From assembly GCF_000174195.1 (NCBI RefSeq), contig NZ_ACFY01000061.1:1-41605 (forward strand): a stretch of 41,605 bases of DNA, read 5' to 3'. The DNA comes from Roseburia inulinivorans DSM 16841 (lineage in GTDB: Bacteria; Bacillota; Clostridia; Lachnospirales; Lachnospiraceae). The position numbers and the translations under genes were made by a program. Below the pieces are notes generated by a model that searched no databases, was not told the DNA's origin, and worked only from the letters and a program-made list of their open reading frames with translations. Below are positions 8,774-18,123 of this stretch, piece after piece. Each line of letters starts with the position of its first letter. Position 1 is the stretch's first letter.

Positions 8774-9358
8774 ATGATGCGTTGTAAAGAGCTTGAAGAG
8801 TACATACAAGAATATTGTTCTGAGAGAAGAAAGATTAAATGGGAATATCTAGACAAGCATTATAGTATGTTATTTCCAGCTTTCGTGGAGAACTTAGATA
8901 TATTAATAAAAAACTGGTGTGGTGAACAAAATGATAAGGAACAGGATAAAATAAGATATCTTATTTTTCAACGTTTACGAACCAGTGGTTATACAGGAAC
9001 TTACGAAATATCTATGGGATTGAGTAATTCCATGCTATATTTGGACGAGCATATGTCCTGTGTATATTGGAAACCGGATTTAATATATGAAAATATAAAT
9101 AGTGACATGGAAAATGTCAGAAAGAAACTGGAACAGAAATATATCAGGATAGAAGAGTATGAATTGTTATATATAAAACAAAAACTTCTTTTGGATGACT
9201 GGAAGCTATTTTTTAAAGTTTTAGAAAGATTGTCAGATAAAGCTGCAGAAAAGATCCAGGAAAGATATGAAATATTTGAAGATGAAATTGAGATATTGGC
9301 TGGGGATTATATGGACAGGCTGGATATAGTAGGTAGTATTAGTGTAAATAGAGAATAA
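8774..9358 (+). CDS. Hypothetical cytoplasmic protein (194 aa)
   Basis: ATG 8774 follows GGGGAAGAG. The product is charged and mostly helical by inspection, with no signal peptide or membrane segment. Recognisable stretches are LRTSGYTGTYEISMGLSNSM in the middle and a long Glu/Lys-rich helical tail (residues ~110-180, KLEQKYIRIEEYELLYIKQK). It lies between the secreted protein at 8074 and the basic protein at 9376 on the same strand, with short gaps, so it is probably in the same operon and upstream of the second PAAR-like gene. An effector-adaptor role is possible from context only. Confidence 0.5.
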   Translation: MMRCKELEEYIQEYCSERRKIKWEYLDKHYSMLFPAFVENLDILIKNWCGEQNDKEQDKIRYLIFQRLRTSGYTGTYEISMGLSNSMLYLDEHMSCVYWKPDLIYENINSDMENVRKKLEQKYIRIEEYELLYIKQKLLLDDWKLFFKVLERLSDKAAEKIQERYEIFEDEIEILAGDYMDRLDIVGSISVNRE

Positions 9359-9375
9359 TGTAGCGGGAAAGGAAG

Positions 9376-9804
9376 ATGAACGTGGGAAAACAAAAGAGTT
9401 CTTTTCATATGGGAGACGAATTTAATGGAAGCGGGAAAAAGACTTATCTTAGGGCAACACAGCATAATACATATACTCCCCTTCCGCAGCATCATGTAAG
9501 GGTGACACCGGATTTTAAGCAAAATCTTCCAAAAGCTTTGGGGGCAATGCCTCTTATTATGAATCCTACGTCCAAAGGTGCTAGTAGTGCATTGAAAGCA
9601 CTTGGAAGTATGCCGGGATTAGAGAAGGTAATTATAACAAAGAATAAAAAAAGCGGAAAGTATCAGGTGAGTTTTAAAGTGAGAAAATTGCAGATGACTA
9701 CTGGATCTTATCTGCATTCCAGTCAGAAACAAAATAAAATGAATAAAAATATGGAAATACAACAATTTGTTAAACAGGTCGTCAGTAATTTTGTCAAGAG
9801 ATAG
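9376..9804 (+). CDS. Small basic protein next to a PAAR-like gene (142 aa)
   Basis: ATG 9376 lies directly after GGAAAGGAAG. The protein is very rich in Lys, Gln and His and has low-complexity stretches (TQHNTYTPLPQHHVRV, HSSQKQNKMNKNMEIQQFVK). A repeated phrase A-L-G-A-M-P and A-L-G-S-M-P flanks a Ser-rich linker, followed by VIITKNKKSGKYQVSFKVRK, which looks like a small beta domain. It is 24 bp upstream of the second PAAR-like gene. Such a position is typical of payloads or structural adaptors of injection systems, but no known domain is seen. Confidence 0.45.
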   Translation: MNVGKQKSSFHMGDEFNGSGKKTYLRATQHNTYTPLPQHHVRVTPDFKQNLPKALGAMPLIMNPTSKGASSALKALGSMPGLEKVIITKNKKSGKYQVSFKVRKLQMTTGSYLHSSQKQNKMNKNMEIQQFVKQVVSNFVKR

Positions 9805-9828
9805 TAAAAAATAATATAGGAGAGCAAA

Positions 9829-10338
9829 ATGTCAGTTTTTGATAGGTATGGAAATTTTGTATATTTAAATGATGGTTCTTTAAGCAGTGAAGAAGAGGCA
9901 GAAGAAGAGAAGAAGCGTCAAGAGCAATTATGTGGATTGATGAGTATGTATCAGCATTATCGTGGAATAGTTGCGGAACCTCAATATGTACCAAGAGGTT
10001 CAAAACTTAGATGTCAGTATGGAACTGAATTTGTGCAGCTAGATTGCTTTGAAGATTATGGAATATACAGAGGTATATGGCCATTACTGACGACATTGGA
10101 TTGCAGACCCGAAAATATACATAATTTTGGTTCATGCCTGTGTCCGGAAGCAAATTATCGTAATCGGCTGCCTATGACGGTGGCAAATACTGTAGATGGA
10201 AAAACAGCAATAAAGGCAATTTATAATGAGTTCCCACATATTTGTATTCCACTTGTCGATGAAGAAAATGGTTGGAGACAAGTAAAGAAGGATTTACTGG
10301 TGGAAGCAAATGCACATAGAGATGAATTAGGCTTTTGA
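9829..10338 (+). CDS. PAAR-like (DUF4280) tip protein (169 aa)
   Basis: AGGAG precedes ATG 9829. After an acidic Glu-rich N-terminus (SEEEAEEEKKRQEQ) the protein shows the DUF4280 signature: VPRGSKLRCQYGTEFVQLDC, then FEDYGIYRG, TLDCRPENIHNFGSCLC, and FPHICIPLVDEENGWRQVKK. This parallels the N-terminal domain of the gene at 4585, including the conserved Cys pairs, but there is no extra C-terminal enzyme domain. DUF4280 proteins are thought to cap VgrG-like spikes. Its neighbours (basic protein before, lipoprotein after) suggest a second effector/immunity cassette on the same spike system. The family call is strong. Confidence 0.75.
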   Translation: MSVFDRYGNFVYLNDGSLSSEEEAEEEKKRQEQLCGLMSMYQHYRGIVAEPQYVPRGSKLRCQYGTEFVQLDCFEDYGIYRGIWPLLTTLDCRPENIHNFGSCLCPEANYRNRLPMTVANTVDGKTAIKAIYNEFPHICIPLVDEENGWRQVKKDLLVEANAHRDELGF

Positions 10339-10360
10339 ATTATTTTAGGAGTAAAAGAAG

Positions 10361-11751
10361 ATGAAAAGGATTTTTTTCTAATATTAATTAGTGCATTGTT
10401 GATGTGTAATGGCTGTAATATATTTAAAGAGAACATAATAAGTACAGAAATTGACAAAACGGAACAGGATACTACTGATTCAAAATATCAGACTTTGGAC
10501 ACAGATTTGTTAGATAGAGAGTTTCTGGAAGTTGGAGGGATCGAATTATTAGAACTTGGGATGAATGAATATTTGAGCAGATATACAAGCAGTGAAGGAA
10601 CATTTACAATCTCAGGTGCAGACGCAACCAATGATTTTCCAGAAGAATTGGTTACAATGACAGAAATACTTTTACATGATTCTTGTAATGGTGATAGGGA
10701 GGAACTGGAAAAGGCATATGAAAAGTTGGCAAATACATTTGGGGCGGTAAAATATTCCATGAATATCGAAGAACTTTATCTGTTATTTCCAAAATTGTTG
10801 GATGTAGAAGAACAGTCTGCAAATTTGGAAGATGTATATAGAATGTTGCCGGAAATTTATTTAGTGCCACAGCACCTTATTAATATTTTTCGTATATCAG
10901 GGTCAAATGGGCAAGAACAATATATCTTTGAATATGGTACAGGTGGTTCGAATGGGGGAGTTTGTGTTTCTGTGAACGATTATATTGATGGTGAATTTGT
11001 TTTGGTAAGTAAGTTTGAAACACAAAACGAGGGAATGGGGAGAGTTATAAAATATGAAAACTCATATTATTATACATATCTTTCCTGTAATTATAATTTG
11101 AAAGAGTACGATGGAGTACGATTGCATAAATTAGATTCCCAGCCAGAGACACAAAACTTATTGATAAGATATCTTCCGAAAGAATATACACGGAGACAGT
11201 TGTATTTCAATGCAAATGCGACGTCAGAAATAGGAGAGAGTATAGAAGACTATTTAGAGAAAACAGGAGCAGAGTTTATGACAGCTCAATACCTTGATTA
11301 TGGGAAAGGAACAGTTGATGAATATTATGGTGATGAAGAAAAAGCAGAGAAGGTTTTAGAGACAGGAGAAGCTGTTTACATGGCTGATATTGCAAATTGC
11401 GGATTACCGATATATATGAGTAAGTCGGAATATGAGCCATCTAATATGAGCACGGCAGAATATTTAAAAATTAGGTTTTATTATTTTAATCCGGAAGAGG
11501 ATGTATTTGTAAAGATGGAAAATTTGAGTATGGAAGAGTATGAACCGGGAATAAGATTGATGCAGTTATGGGTGAAGGAATTTGAAGATAGTATTTATAC
11601 TTTTAGGGTTTATCATGTATCAGACTATAGTTATTTGTTGAATATTATAAAACTTGATGAGGATAAGGTGACGCATATTGCTACATATGCGTTATTGCCT
11701 GAAAAAGAGTTTGTATTGATAGAAGGAGAGGTTGTTAATTTGGGAATGTAA
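10361..11751 (+). pseudogene. Lipoprotein, frameshifted in its signal peptide at a T run
   Basis: AGGAG is followed by ATG 10361, but this frame stops after MKRIFF. Adding one T to the run of seven T at 10371-10377 joins it to the long frame, giving MKRIFFLILISALLMCNGC, a lipoprotein-type signal peptide with Gly before the second Cys. The mature part (~440 residues, to 11,751) is acidic, with repeated Y/E-rich segments (EYSYYTYLSCNYN-type stretches near the middle) and no known domain. Without the extra base, translation would have to start at an internal codon near 10,396 and the export signal would be lost. It may be a surface immunity lipoprotein of the toxin locus. The broken T run could be an ON/OFF switch or an assembly error. 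Confidence 0.6.
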
Positions 11752-11757
11752 TAATAT

Positions 11758-12039
11758 ATGAGCAAATTACAAGTGGAAAGAGGAAATATGTTGAATTTCC
11801 AAGCGCAAGGTTCGATCCTCCACCTTTTAGGCGGTCGAGCTTTCGGTAAAGATTTTATTGGAAAAGAAACATTGTCTGGAAATTCGGATGAGGCAGTGAG
11901 GATGTTCATTTGCAATCAGTATAGCATGAGTTATGCTGTCAACAGGGAGACGGGCGAAGTGATTCTGGAACGGAAGTGGAGTGTTAAAGAGGCTGAATGG
12001 TTATATTGCGAAGCGTATGAAAAAGTGGTTAATCAGTGA
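11758..12039 (+). pseudogene. Chimeric remnant ending in the membrane-protein repeat
   Basis: The first ~48 codons (QAQGSILHLLGGRAFGKDF) match nothing recognised in this window. From 11,902 onward the frame is the C-terminal end of the two-repeat membrane protein (YAVNRETGEVILERKWSVKE). The join coincides with the start of the 366-bp dispersed repeat, so this ORF is a recombination product. No membrane anchor remains, and a functional product is unlikely. Confidence 0.5.
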
Positions 12040-12270
12040 AATGTGGCAGGGAAAGAAGAAAAGATGAATCGAGACCAACAGTTGAAAGGGATGGAAGTAC
12101 GGTAGAATTTTTGGGGTATGATATTTTATTAAAAGATGGAAAGTCTAGTGTAAATGTAACTAATAATTATAACTTAATAGAGCTTATAGTTTATAATGGG
12201 GGGGTAAAAATTAATAAAGCTGTCTACAAAAGAGTGACAATGATTTGCAATATATTAGAATATAAATGCA
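11902..12270 (+). repeat. Dispersed direct repeat, copy 2 (~369 bp)
   Basis: This is the second copy of the stretch at 7,688-8,053, in the same orientation. Differences are mostly scattered substitutions with a few indels in a G/A-rich patch near 12,198. Homology stops abruptly at both ends, as expected after a copy-and-insert or unequal crossover event. Confidence 0.85.
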
Positions 12271-12580
12271 CCAGAATTAACAGAGGCGTATAGGGAGGCA
12301 TATTTGCAAGCCCAGGAAGAAGTGACTTATACCTATGATGAACTGTTTGGTTCACTCGAATAATATTTTTTGCTGTATGATGTCCCTATATTGACGTGTA
12401 AAGCAAGATATTTAATTTTAAACGATATGCTAAAACGGTAGATTTTGACAGTATAGCGATGTTTTCAACCATCTGTTGGTGGGGTATTTTATAGTTGTGA
12501 AAGCAGTGTTCGGTATTGCAATAGCATATCTAATGGTATCTTTGTGTTGTCATCTTTCAGAAATACAGTAATGAACTATA
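12271..12580 (+). other. Junction region with a gene-tail remnant
   Basis: About 310 bp lie between the repeat copy and the first Rhs remnant. The first part reads as a C-terminal gene tail ending at 12,364 (LTEAYREAYLQAQEEVTYTY, then DELFGSLE and a stop). From 12,365 to 12,580 I see only AT-rich sequence with stops in all frames and no clear promoter or terminator. It looks like debris at the border of toxin cassettes. Confidence 0.4.
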
Positions 12581-13396
12581 GGAAGGATATGGGAAGCTTA
12601 TAACCAAGGGCAGGCAATTTTTCTATGATGAAGAGGGAAATCTGGCGAAGAAAATAGAATCGGATGGAGGTACATGGACGTACCGTTATTTTGGAAACGG
12701 CATGCTCCGGGAAGTAACCAGACCGGACAAAAGCTGTGTCAGCTTCCAGTATGATACTTTTGGCAGGAGGATTGAAAAGTCAGTAACCAGTATACATAGT
12801 AAAGGAGTATCAGAGGGAAGGCAGCAAAAAGTAATAAGATTCCTGTGGAATGGAAATAACTTGTTTCATGAATGGGAAGAGAAATGCACAGTGGGCAGAA
12901 GGAAAACTGAAAATAAAGTAGATTTCAAAGCGGATTATATTTTGAAGCTGGAAAAACGAGAGGAGGAAAAAGCAAAAAAGAAGCAGGGCAGGGAGAAAAT
13001 ATACCGGATAATCTGATTACACGGGTATTTCAGGATGACTTTATTCCCAGAGGAAAAATCACTAAGGATGGGAATTACAGTATTATAAGTGACTATCTGG
13101 GAACTCCAGTGGAAGCCTATGATGAAGAGGGAAAGAAGGTTTGGGAAAGAAATCTGGATATCTATGGGCGTGTAAAAACGGAGGAAGCATTAGGTGAAAA
13201 GAATTTAATTCCATTCCGTTTTCAGGGACAGTATGAGGATGAAGAGACGGGATTGTATTATAATCGTTTCCGGTATTATTCGCCAGAGGAAGGATGTTAT
13301 ACGCAGCAGGATCCGATTGGATTGGCAGGTGGTAATCCAACTCTGTATGGATATGTTTATGATACATTGTGTGAGCTTGATCCATTTGGTTTGGCA
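12581..13396 (+). repeat. Rhs core homology block, copy 1
   Basis: This stretch is homologous at DNA and protein level to 15,157-15,966, in the same orientation, ending at the shared DPFGL junction. The two blocks flank the first toxin tip, its immunity gene and the start of cassette 2, so recombination could swap the tips. Confidence 0.7.
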
Positions 13397-13780
13397 ATTT
13401 TGTTTGAAACTGGTACTTACGGGGGATTAAATAGCAGTGTTCATGTTGGGGATGGTTTACAGGCTCATGAATTAATACGTCATAAATATTTAGTTCAGAA
13501 GAAACTTACTAGTCAAAGAGTACGATTATCAGGTAATCCTGCAATTGCTCTTGATAATGTACATCATACTAGAGTTGGAGGAGCTCATTGGTGGGAAACT
13601 CAAATTAGAAAATCACAAGGATTGGGACGCAACCAATTCCATCCAAACTTAAAAAGGGAACTTGATATTACGCAGGGGGGATTGAGAAAAGCAGGATATC
13701 CAGCTAGTCAAGCAAGAAAACTTCGGAAAGAAGCTGAAAAATTCTATAAAAGACAGACTAAATTAAAGTGTCTAGGATAA
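12581..13780 (+). pseudogene. Orphan Rhs C-terminal cassette 1 with toxin tip (frameshifted)
   Basis: This is a 5'-truncated Rhs gene. In frame from 12,584 it begins with YGKLITKGRQFFYDEEGNLA, continues through FGNGMLREVTRPDKSCVSFQ, and shifts frame near 12,990-13,000. The second frame carries the Rhs core (FRFQGQYEDEETGLYYNRFR, TQQDPIGLAGGNPTLYGYVY) and the junction motif ELDPFGL at about 13,376-13,396. The ~128 residues after DPFGL are the variable toxin tip. It has His-containing motifs (QAHELIRHKY, NVHHTRVGGAHWWE) and a basic C-terminus, which would suit a nuclease, but no known toxin family is identified. A likely immunity gene follows by 19 bp. As it stands it lacks the Rhs shell and export region, so it is a displaced tip available for recombination. 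Confidence 0.75.
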
Positions 13781-13799
13781 TGAAAGGAGAATAAATGCA

Positions 13800-14408
13800 A
13801 TGTCAAACTTAGTAAGATTTGAAAAGGTAGATAACGAATTGAATATTTTGCGTATTGGAGGAAAAAGTTTTTTACCTCCTGATGTAGAGTGGCCTACTAA
13901 TCCTAATGGAGAAAAAATGGTTTTTATTTTTAATATACCTACAAATTTTTTAAATTCAACTCTTCAATTTAATTATCCGAAGGATCAGGTTATTTCTGTA
14001 TTTACTACTTATAATAGAGAAGATTATTTTTTGGACTCGATCGTTTATAACGGTGATATAGAAGAACTTCAGAATATAAAAAACGGATATACAAAAGTAA
14101 TTTTACATTCTGTTGCTTCTCCAAGAAATGATGCGGATTTTTTGATTTCAGCAAGGGAAATAGTAATTGATAAAGAAATGAATGAATTTGATGATTATAA
14201 TGGCTCTCTTTTTGGTGCAAATCCTGTATTTTTACAAGAAGAAAAGTTAGAACTTGCCTCCTATCAATTTTGCATGCAGATATATGGAGGAGATTTTCCA
14301 GAAGAATTTCAAGATATCTTCTATTTAGATGATGCAATAGGTTATCTATTTTTAAGTAAAGAGGAAAAAGCAAATGATGTTGGAGTATTTTTTGTACAAT
14401 GCACCTGA
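13800..14408 (+). CDS. DUF1963-like immunity protein (202 aa)
   Basis: ATG 13800 is preceded by AAAGGAG about ten bases upstream; an overlapping ATG at 13,795 gives only five codons. The N-terminus has IGGKSFLPPDVEWPTNPNGE followed by MVFIFNIPTNF, the Pro-Trp-Pro pattern typical of DUF1963 (YwqG-like) proteins. The central part has a run of beta strands with VISVFTTYNREDYF, and the C-terminus ends with LFLSKEEKANDVGVFFVQC. DUF1963 proteins are frequent immunity partners of polymorphic toxins. The gene sits 19 bp after the Rhs toxin tip and is intact although that toxin gene is broken, as expected if loss of immunity is costly. Confidence 0.65.
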   Translation: MSNLVRFEKVDNELNILRIGGKSFLPPDVEWPTNPNGEKMVFIFNIPTNFLNSTLQFNYPKDQVISVFTTYNREDYFLDSIVYNGDIEELQNIKNGYTKVILHSVASPRNDADFLISAREIVIDKEMNEFDDYNGSLFGANPVFLQEEKLELASYQFCMQIYGGDFPEEFQDIFYLDDAIGYLFLSKEEKANDVGVFFVQCT

Positions 14409-14416
14409 AATGGTAG

Positions 14417-16362
14417 TTGGGTGAGATTTATAAAGAAATGGAATCTCTTCATACAATCAAGGGTTTGTGGAATTTATCAAATATCGGGGCGGAAAATTCT
14501 GATACAAGGATAAAGCTGGAACGGGATTCTTTGGGCAGAGTGGTAAAAGAGTGGCAGGATGCGCATTGGATTTCCAGCCGGTATGACGAAATGGGAGAAA
14601 GAATTGAGACAACGAGCAGTTTTGGTGCGAGCATTCTTACCCGCCGAAATGAAATGGGGCAGGCAGCACAGGTTATAGCGTACATGGATAAGGAACGACC
14701 GTGGGAAGCCGCGATGGAGTACAATGCGCTGGGGCAGGAGACGAGCCGCCTAGTTTCCGGTGGTGTTTACAGCAGTTGGAAATACGATGCTACGGGCAGA
14801 CCAATTTCTCATGAGGTAAATCTGTTGCAGAGAGGGACATGTAGACAGCACAACTCCGTTGGTGGAATCAGCGGTTATTCGGAAACAAAGCGTAGGCGTA
14901 GCTATGAGTGGGATGTAAGCTGTCAGCTAAAGAAGGTTACAAATGAATTGACGAAAGGAACAACCATATTCTCCTACGACCAGTTCAGCAATCTGGTAAG
15001 CGCCAGAGAATCAGGATTTGAAACGATCTTCCGAACAACAGATGCGGTCGGAAACCTCTTTGAGACGCAGGATAACAGCGACTGCATTTATGGGGGAGGA
15101 AGCCGTCTGGAGCAGTCCGGCATTGATCTGAAGGAAAAACGCAACAAATATCAGGGAGGATATGGGAAGCTTGTAACCAAAGGCAGAAAATTTTTTTATG
15201 ATGAAGAAGGAAATCTGGCGAAGAAAATAGAGCCGGGTGGAGGTACATGGACGTACCTTTAATTTGGAAACGGGATGCTCAAGGAGGTAATCCGACCCGA
15301 TCAGAGTGCTATCCGGTTCAAATATGATGCTTTTGGAAGAAGAACAGAAAAGGTGGTAACAGGGAAAAAACGGGAGAAAGTCATAAGATTCCTTTGGAAC
15401 GGAAACATGCCTTTCCATGAGTGGGAAGAAATGCGTGAAGCTGACAGGAAACAGCCGAAAGTCAAGGTGGAGTATCAGGCAGATTTTATGCAGCGGCTTG
15501 CGGAAAGAGAGGCAGAAAAGGCAAGACAGAAAGCGGGACAGAAACAGCCAGAAAATCTGATTACATGGGTGTTTCAGGACGACTTTATTCCGAGGGGAAA
15601 ACTCACCAGAACAGGGAATTACAGCATTATCAGTGATTACCTCGGTACTCCGGTGGAAGCGTATGACGGAGAAGGTATAAAAGTCTGGGAGCGAGAGCTT
15701 GATATTTACGGCAGGGTGAAAAATGTAGGGAAAGGCAGTGATCGAAGTGCAGCTCCAGAGACCGGAGAACAGTGTTTTATCCCATTCCGTTTTCAGGGGC
15801 AGTATGAGGATAAGGAAATCGGTCTGTATTATAATCGTTTCCGCTACTATGATCCAAGTCTTGGTCAGTATACGCAACAGGATCCGATAGGGCTGGCAGG
15901 TGGAAATCCAACATTGTATGGGTATGTTTTTAATACAATGTGGGAACTTGATCCGTTTGGATTGGATTGGAAAGATCTTTTAGAGACTGGATTAGGGCAT
16001 CACCTTTTCCCAGGGTCTGTTGCGAAAAAATTAGGAATTGAGGAGTGGGCTAAACTGACGGCATATTCATGGTATCCATATGAGACAGCTGGATCGGGGC
16101 GCTTCATCAAAAACTTCATCGTCTTCTTATTGAGCAAGGAGTACCTTTCCACGGAAGCAAATTTATGGGAACACTGGAAGATTTTTGGGAGCTAGGAGAC
16201 AAAGTTTATGAGAGTATTGATGTTAAGGGGTATCTAAAGGTTCCATTTAGCAAGAATTCTAAGATTTATAACGACTTGACACCATAGGAAGCATTGAGGA
16301 AAATAAGAGAATTACAGGAAACACAAAAAGCACAAAAAGCTTCTGTAAAAGTAAATTATTAA
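14417..16362 (+). pseudogene. Rhs C-terminal cassette 2 with His-rich toxin tip (two stops, one frameshift)
   Basis: From about 14,480 this is a run of YD/Rhs repeats (RDSLGRVVKEWQD, NEMGQAAQVIAY, YNALGQETSRLVSGG). An in-frame TAA at 15,260-15,262 (CTTTAA where the other cassette has CGTTAT) stops it, and the same frame continues with MLKEVIRPDQSAIRFKYDAF. The core FRFQGQYEDKEIGLYYNRFR and ELDPFGL (~15,960) precede the tip. The tip begins LGHHLFPGSVAKKLGIEEWA, shifts frame near 16,098, then reads LHQKLHRLLIEQGVPFHGSK and FMGTLEDFWELGDKVYES. A TAG at 16,285 is followed in frame by 24 more codons to 16,362. The His pairs in the tip resemble HNH/AHH-type nuclease toxins, which is inference. The gene is clearly non-functional as read. 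Confidence 0.75.
15157..15966 (+). repeat. Rhs core homology block, copy 2
   Basis: This is the partner of 12,581-13,396. Identity is clear in several long runs (for example around GGTACATGGACGTACC and the segment encoding TQQDPIGLAGGNPTLYGYV) and drops right after the DPFGL codons, where the toxin tips diverge. Confidence 0.7.
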
Positions 16363-16380
16363 TATAAAAGGAGAAGTGCT

Positions 16381-16956
16381 ATGGATAGGATTTTAAGTAC
16401 ATATAGTTATGGTATTTGTTTATTTTCAATGGAAGTTCTACAAGATTTTTTGAAAAAAGAAAAATTAGATCAAAAAAATTATTACATAAATTTCAAAAGG
16501 ATAAAAAATTATATTTAGCTATGCAAAAAGAAGGGATTTGGTTTCCTATTTCGAAAATAAATTACGGGACAACATCTTATTAAACTGGAAGGATATGATA
16601 ATACATTTAATGATGAGTGGGAACAAAAGTTTGAGATTGAAGGATTTAATTTAAAAATAGAAGGTGGACTTTGGATTTCAGATATAGGTTCCTTCTATAC
16701 CTTCAATGAAGGTGAATTTTGTGGGGAAGCAATATCGTTTAAGACGGGGGATGGTGACATACAATATTCAGATTTTAAATATGATGTTCCTGCCGGAAAA
16801 TACTTATTATCAGTAAAAGGTTTTTTGAGAAAGGAAAAAAAAGGATTTCCTAATCCAAATTCAGGATTTTTATTTTCTCTTGTAAAAGTTGATGAGTTTA
16901 GCGGATTTAAAAATCCAAGAGAGGACATTTACAATTTCAATGTGACTAATATGTAA
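16381..16956 (+). pseudogene. Broken immunity gene of Rhs cassette 2
   Basis: AAAAGGAG precedes ATG 16381 with good spacing. The first frame reads MDRILSTYSYGICLFSMEVL and continues to a stop at ~16,516. A second frame resumes with KFQKDKKLYLAMQKEGIWFP and stops at ~16,581, and a third runs from about 16,575 (HLIKLEGYDNTFNDEWEQKF) to TAA at 16,956. Joined, it would encode about 190 residues rich in aromatic and acidic residues, with a beta-rich second half (LWISDIGSFYTFNEGEFCG). Its position 18 bp after the toxin tip is that of an immunity gene. Two indels disable it, matching the disabled toxin. The family is not recognised. Confidence 0.6.
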
Positions 16957-17045
16957 CACCTTATAAATTAGATACTAAGACTTCCCATACCTAAAATGGG
17001 GTTCGTACCTTGAAAATTCAATATTTCAGCTAACAAAATAGTAAT

Positions 17046-17471
17046 TTATGCCATTGCAATCTCTGGGTGGAGTGCATTGCGCAGATATTCTGGTAATCTT
17101 GCTTCAAAATCAGCAGTAAAAGCAGTCAGTTGTTCGTCACTGAGCTTTAAGATTTCCTGAAGGCTTGCCATTAAGGCAGCCATCAGAATACCAAGTGATC
17201 TGTTGAAAGTAATATCTGCCATTTCATCGACAAGAAGGAAGAACAACTTCCCAAGCGTTCTCTGATCTTCATTTTGACGTTGCTCCATTGCAAGTAACAT
17301 ATATCTGGTAAACACAATGGCCACATGGGCTGTCAGTGCATCATAAGATAAGCTGTGGCATTCTCCAATCAGGTTCAGCATGGATTTACAGGTTTTGAAG
17401 AAAACCTCGATCTGCCATATGCCGATATCTGCATAACGCTCCAGCGGTAAAGGTAAGGATATGGCTACCAA
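17046..17471 (-). pseudogene. IS4-type transposase, C-terminal remnant
   Basis: The minus-strand frame of 141 residues contains WQIEVFFKTCKSMLNLIGEC, the W-x-I-E...F-K...K pattern of the DDE transposase C-terminal region (YREK signature, IS4-like), followed by SLSYDALTAHVAIVFTRYML and a helical tail. The N-terminal part with the first two catalytic Asp residues is missing, so this is a fragment. No terminal inverted repeats were found on either side. It is the only IS trace in the toxin block and marks a past rearrangement between the Rhs cassettes and the next immunity gene. Confidence 0.65.
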
Positions 17472-17760
17472 GCAAGGTAATAGAAGATTGCAAGCGACGA
17501 TATACTTTTTTGCGGTTCAGATGATACAGATATCCTCAAAGGGTACACCCATCCAGCTTTTTGTGCGTATTACGAGAAGCGTAAAGAAGAAGGTAAATCA
17601 GTATTATATATGGAATGTTAAAAAGTGGTATGGAGTACCAACTGCCAGCAGTGGAAAATGTTGGCGAAAATATATGATGAAAATGGCAGATATGTGATAT
17701 TATTTTAAGCAGATGGAACGGTATTCGGACAATTTACGATAAAGTAAGGAGAGTGATATA
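17472..17760 (+). other. Degenerate coding debris between transposase and immunity gene
   Basis: One frame is open at 17,461-17,697, but its composition is not convincing. A different frame gives DDILFCGSDDTDILKGYTHP and AYYEKRKEEGKSVLYMEC before a stop, and another gives KIYDENGRYVILF near 17,690. Together these look like pieces of a decayed gene, perhaps a toxin or immunity protein. An AAGGAG at 17,746-17,752 serves the next gene. Confidence 0.35.
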
Positions 17761-18123
17761 ATTAGAGATTTCTTGTTGTTTTTTAATGAGAACATCGTGA
17801 TTGAGTACTCAGAAGATTTGTATAATGATTTTATCATGCAATTAGGTGGAAAAAGATTTGGACATGGGCTGTTTAATTCATTTTCAAAGGATAATGTAAA
17901 GAAATGGACAGAAATTGTCAGTGAAGCATATCCAGAATTCCAGAATTTGTTTAAAATTTTTGGTTATGATTGGCTTGGACGTTGTTTTGGAATTGATTTA
18001 AGGAAAAGTACATATGGAAATATTTTGATGTTTGAAATAGGAACTAATGATGTATTAGAAATTCCTTGTACATTTGACAAATTTCTTAATGAGGAAATTC
18101 CATTATATGCTGATGTATGTTAA
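17761..18123 (+). CDS. DUF1851/Tdi1-like immunity protein, truncated
   Basis: The AAGGAG at 17,746-17,752 is best spaced for an ATT at 17,761 (rare start, perhaps a mutated ATG); otherwise translation starts at TTG 17,773. The protein has YPEFQNLFKIFGYDWLGRCF, then GIDLRKSTYGNILMFEIGTN and DVLEIPCTFDKFLNEEIPLY, which is the C-terminal DUF1851 (T6SS immunity Tdi1-like) signature. Family members usually continue further after the acidic NEE motif and usually have a longer N-terminal GAD-like domain, so both ends look shortened. It is a likely orphan immunity gene, as its toxin is not visible. The family call is good; whether it is functional is doubtful. Confidence 0.6.
   Translation: MRDFLLFFNENIVIEYSEDLYNDFIMQLGGKRFGHGLFNSFSKDNVKKWTEIVSEAYPEFQNLFKIFGYDWLGRCFGIDLRKSTYGNILMFEIGTNDVLEIPCTFDKFLNEEIPLYADVC

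Noticed and set aside
11800..11835. A GGTTCGATCC stretch resembling a tRNA T-arm
   Set aside because: The flanking bases do not pair into a T-stem and no acceptor, D or anticodon arm is present.
15011..15877. Long minus-strand ORF (288 aa) across the Rhs core
   Set aside because: It is antisense to clear Rhs repeats; composition is Phe/Ser/Leu-rich and it has no start site or family resemblance.
17461..17697. ORF of 78 aa as a real gene
   Set aside because: Its start lies inside the transposase remnant and another frame in the same stretch looks more protein-like; treated as debris.
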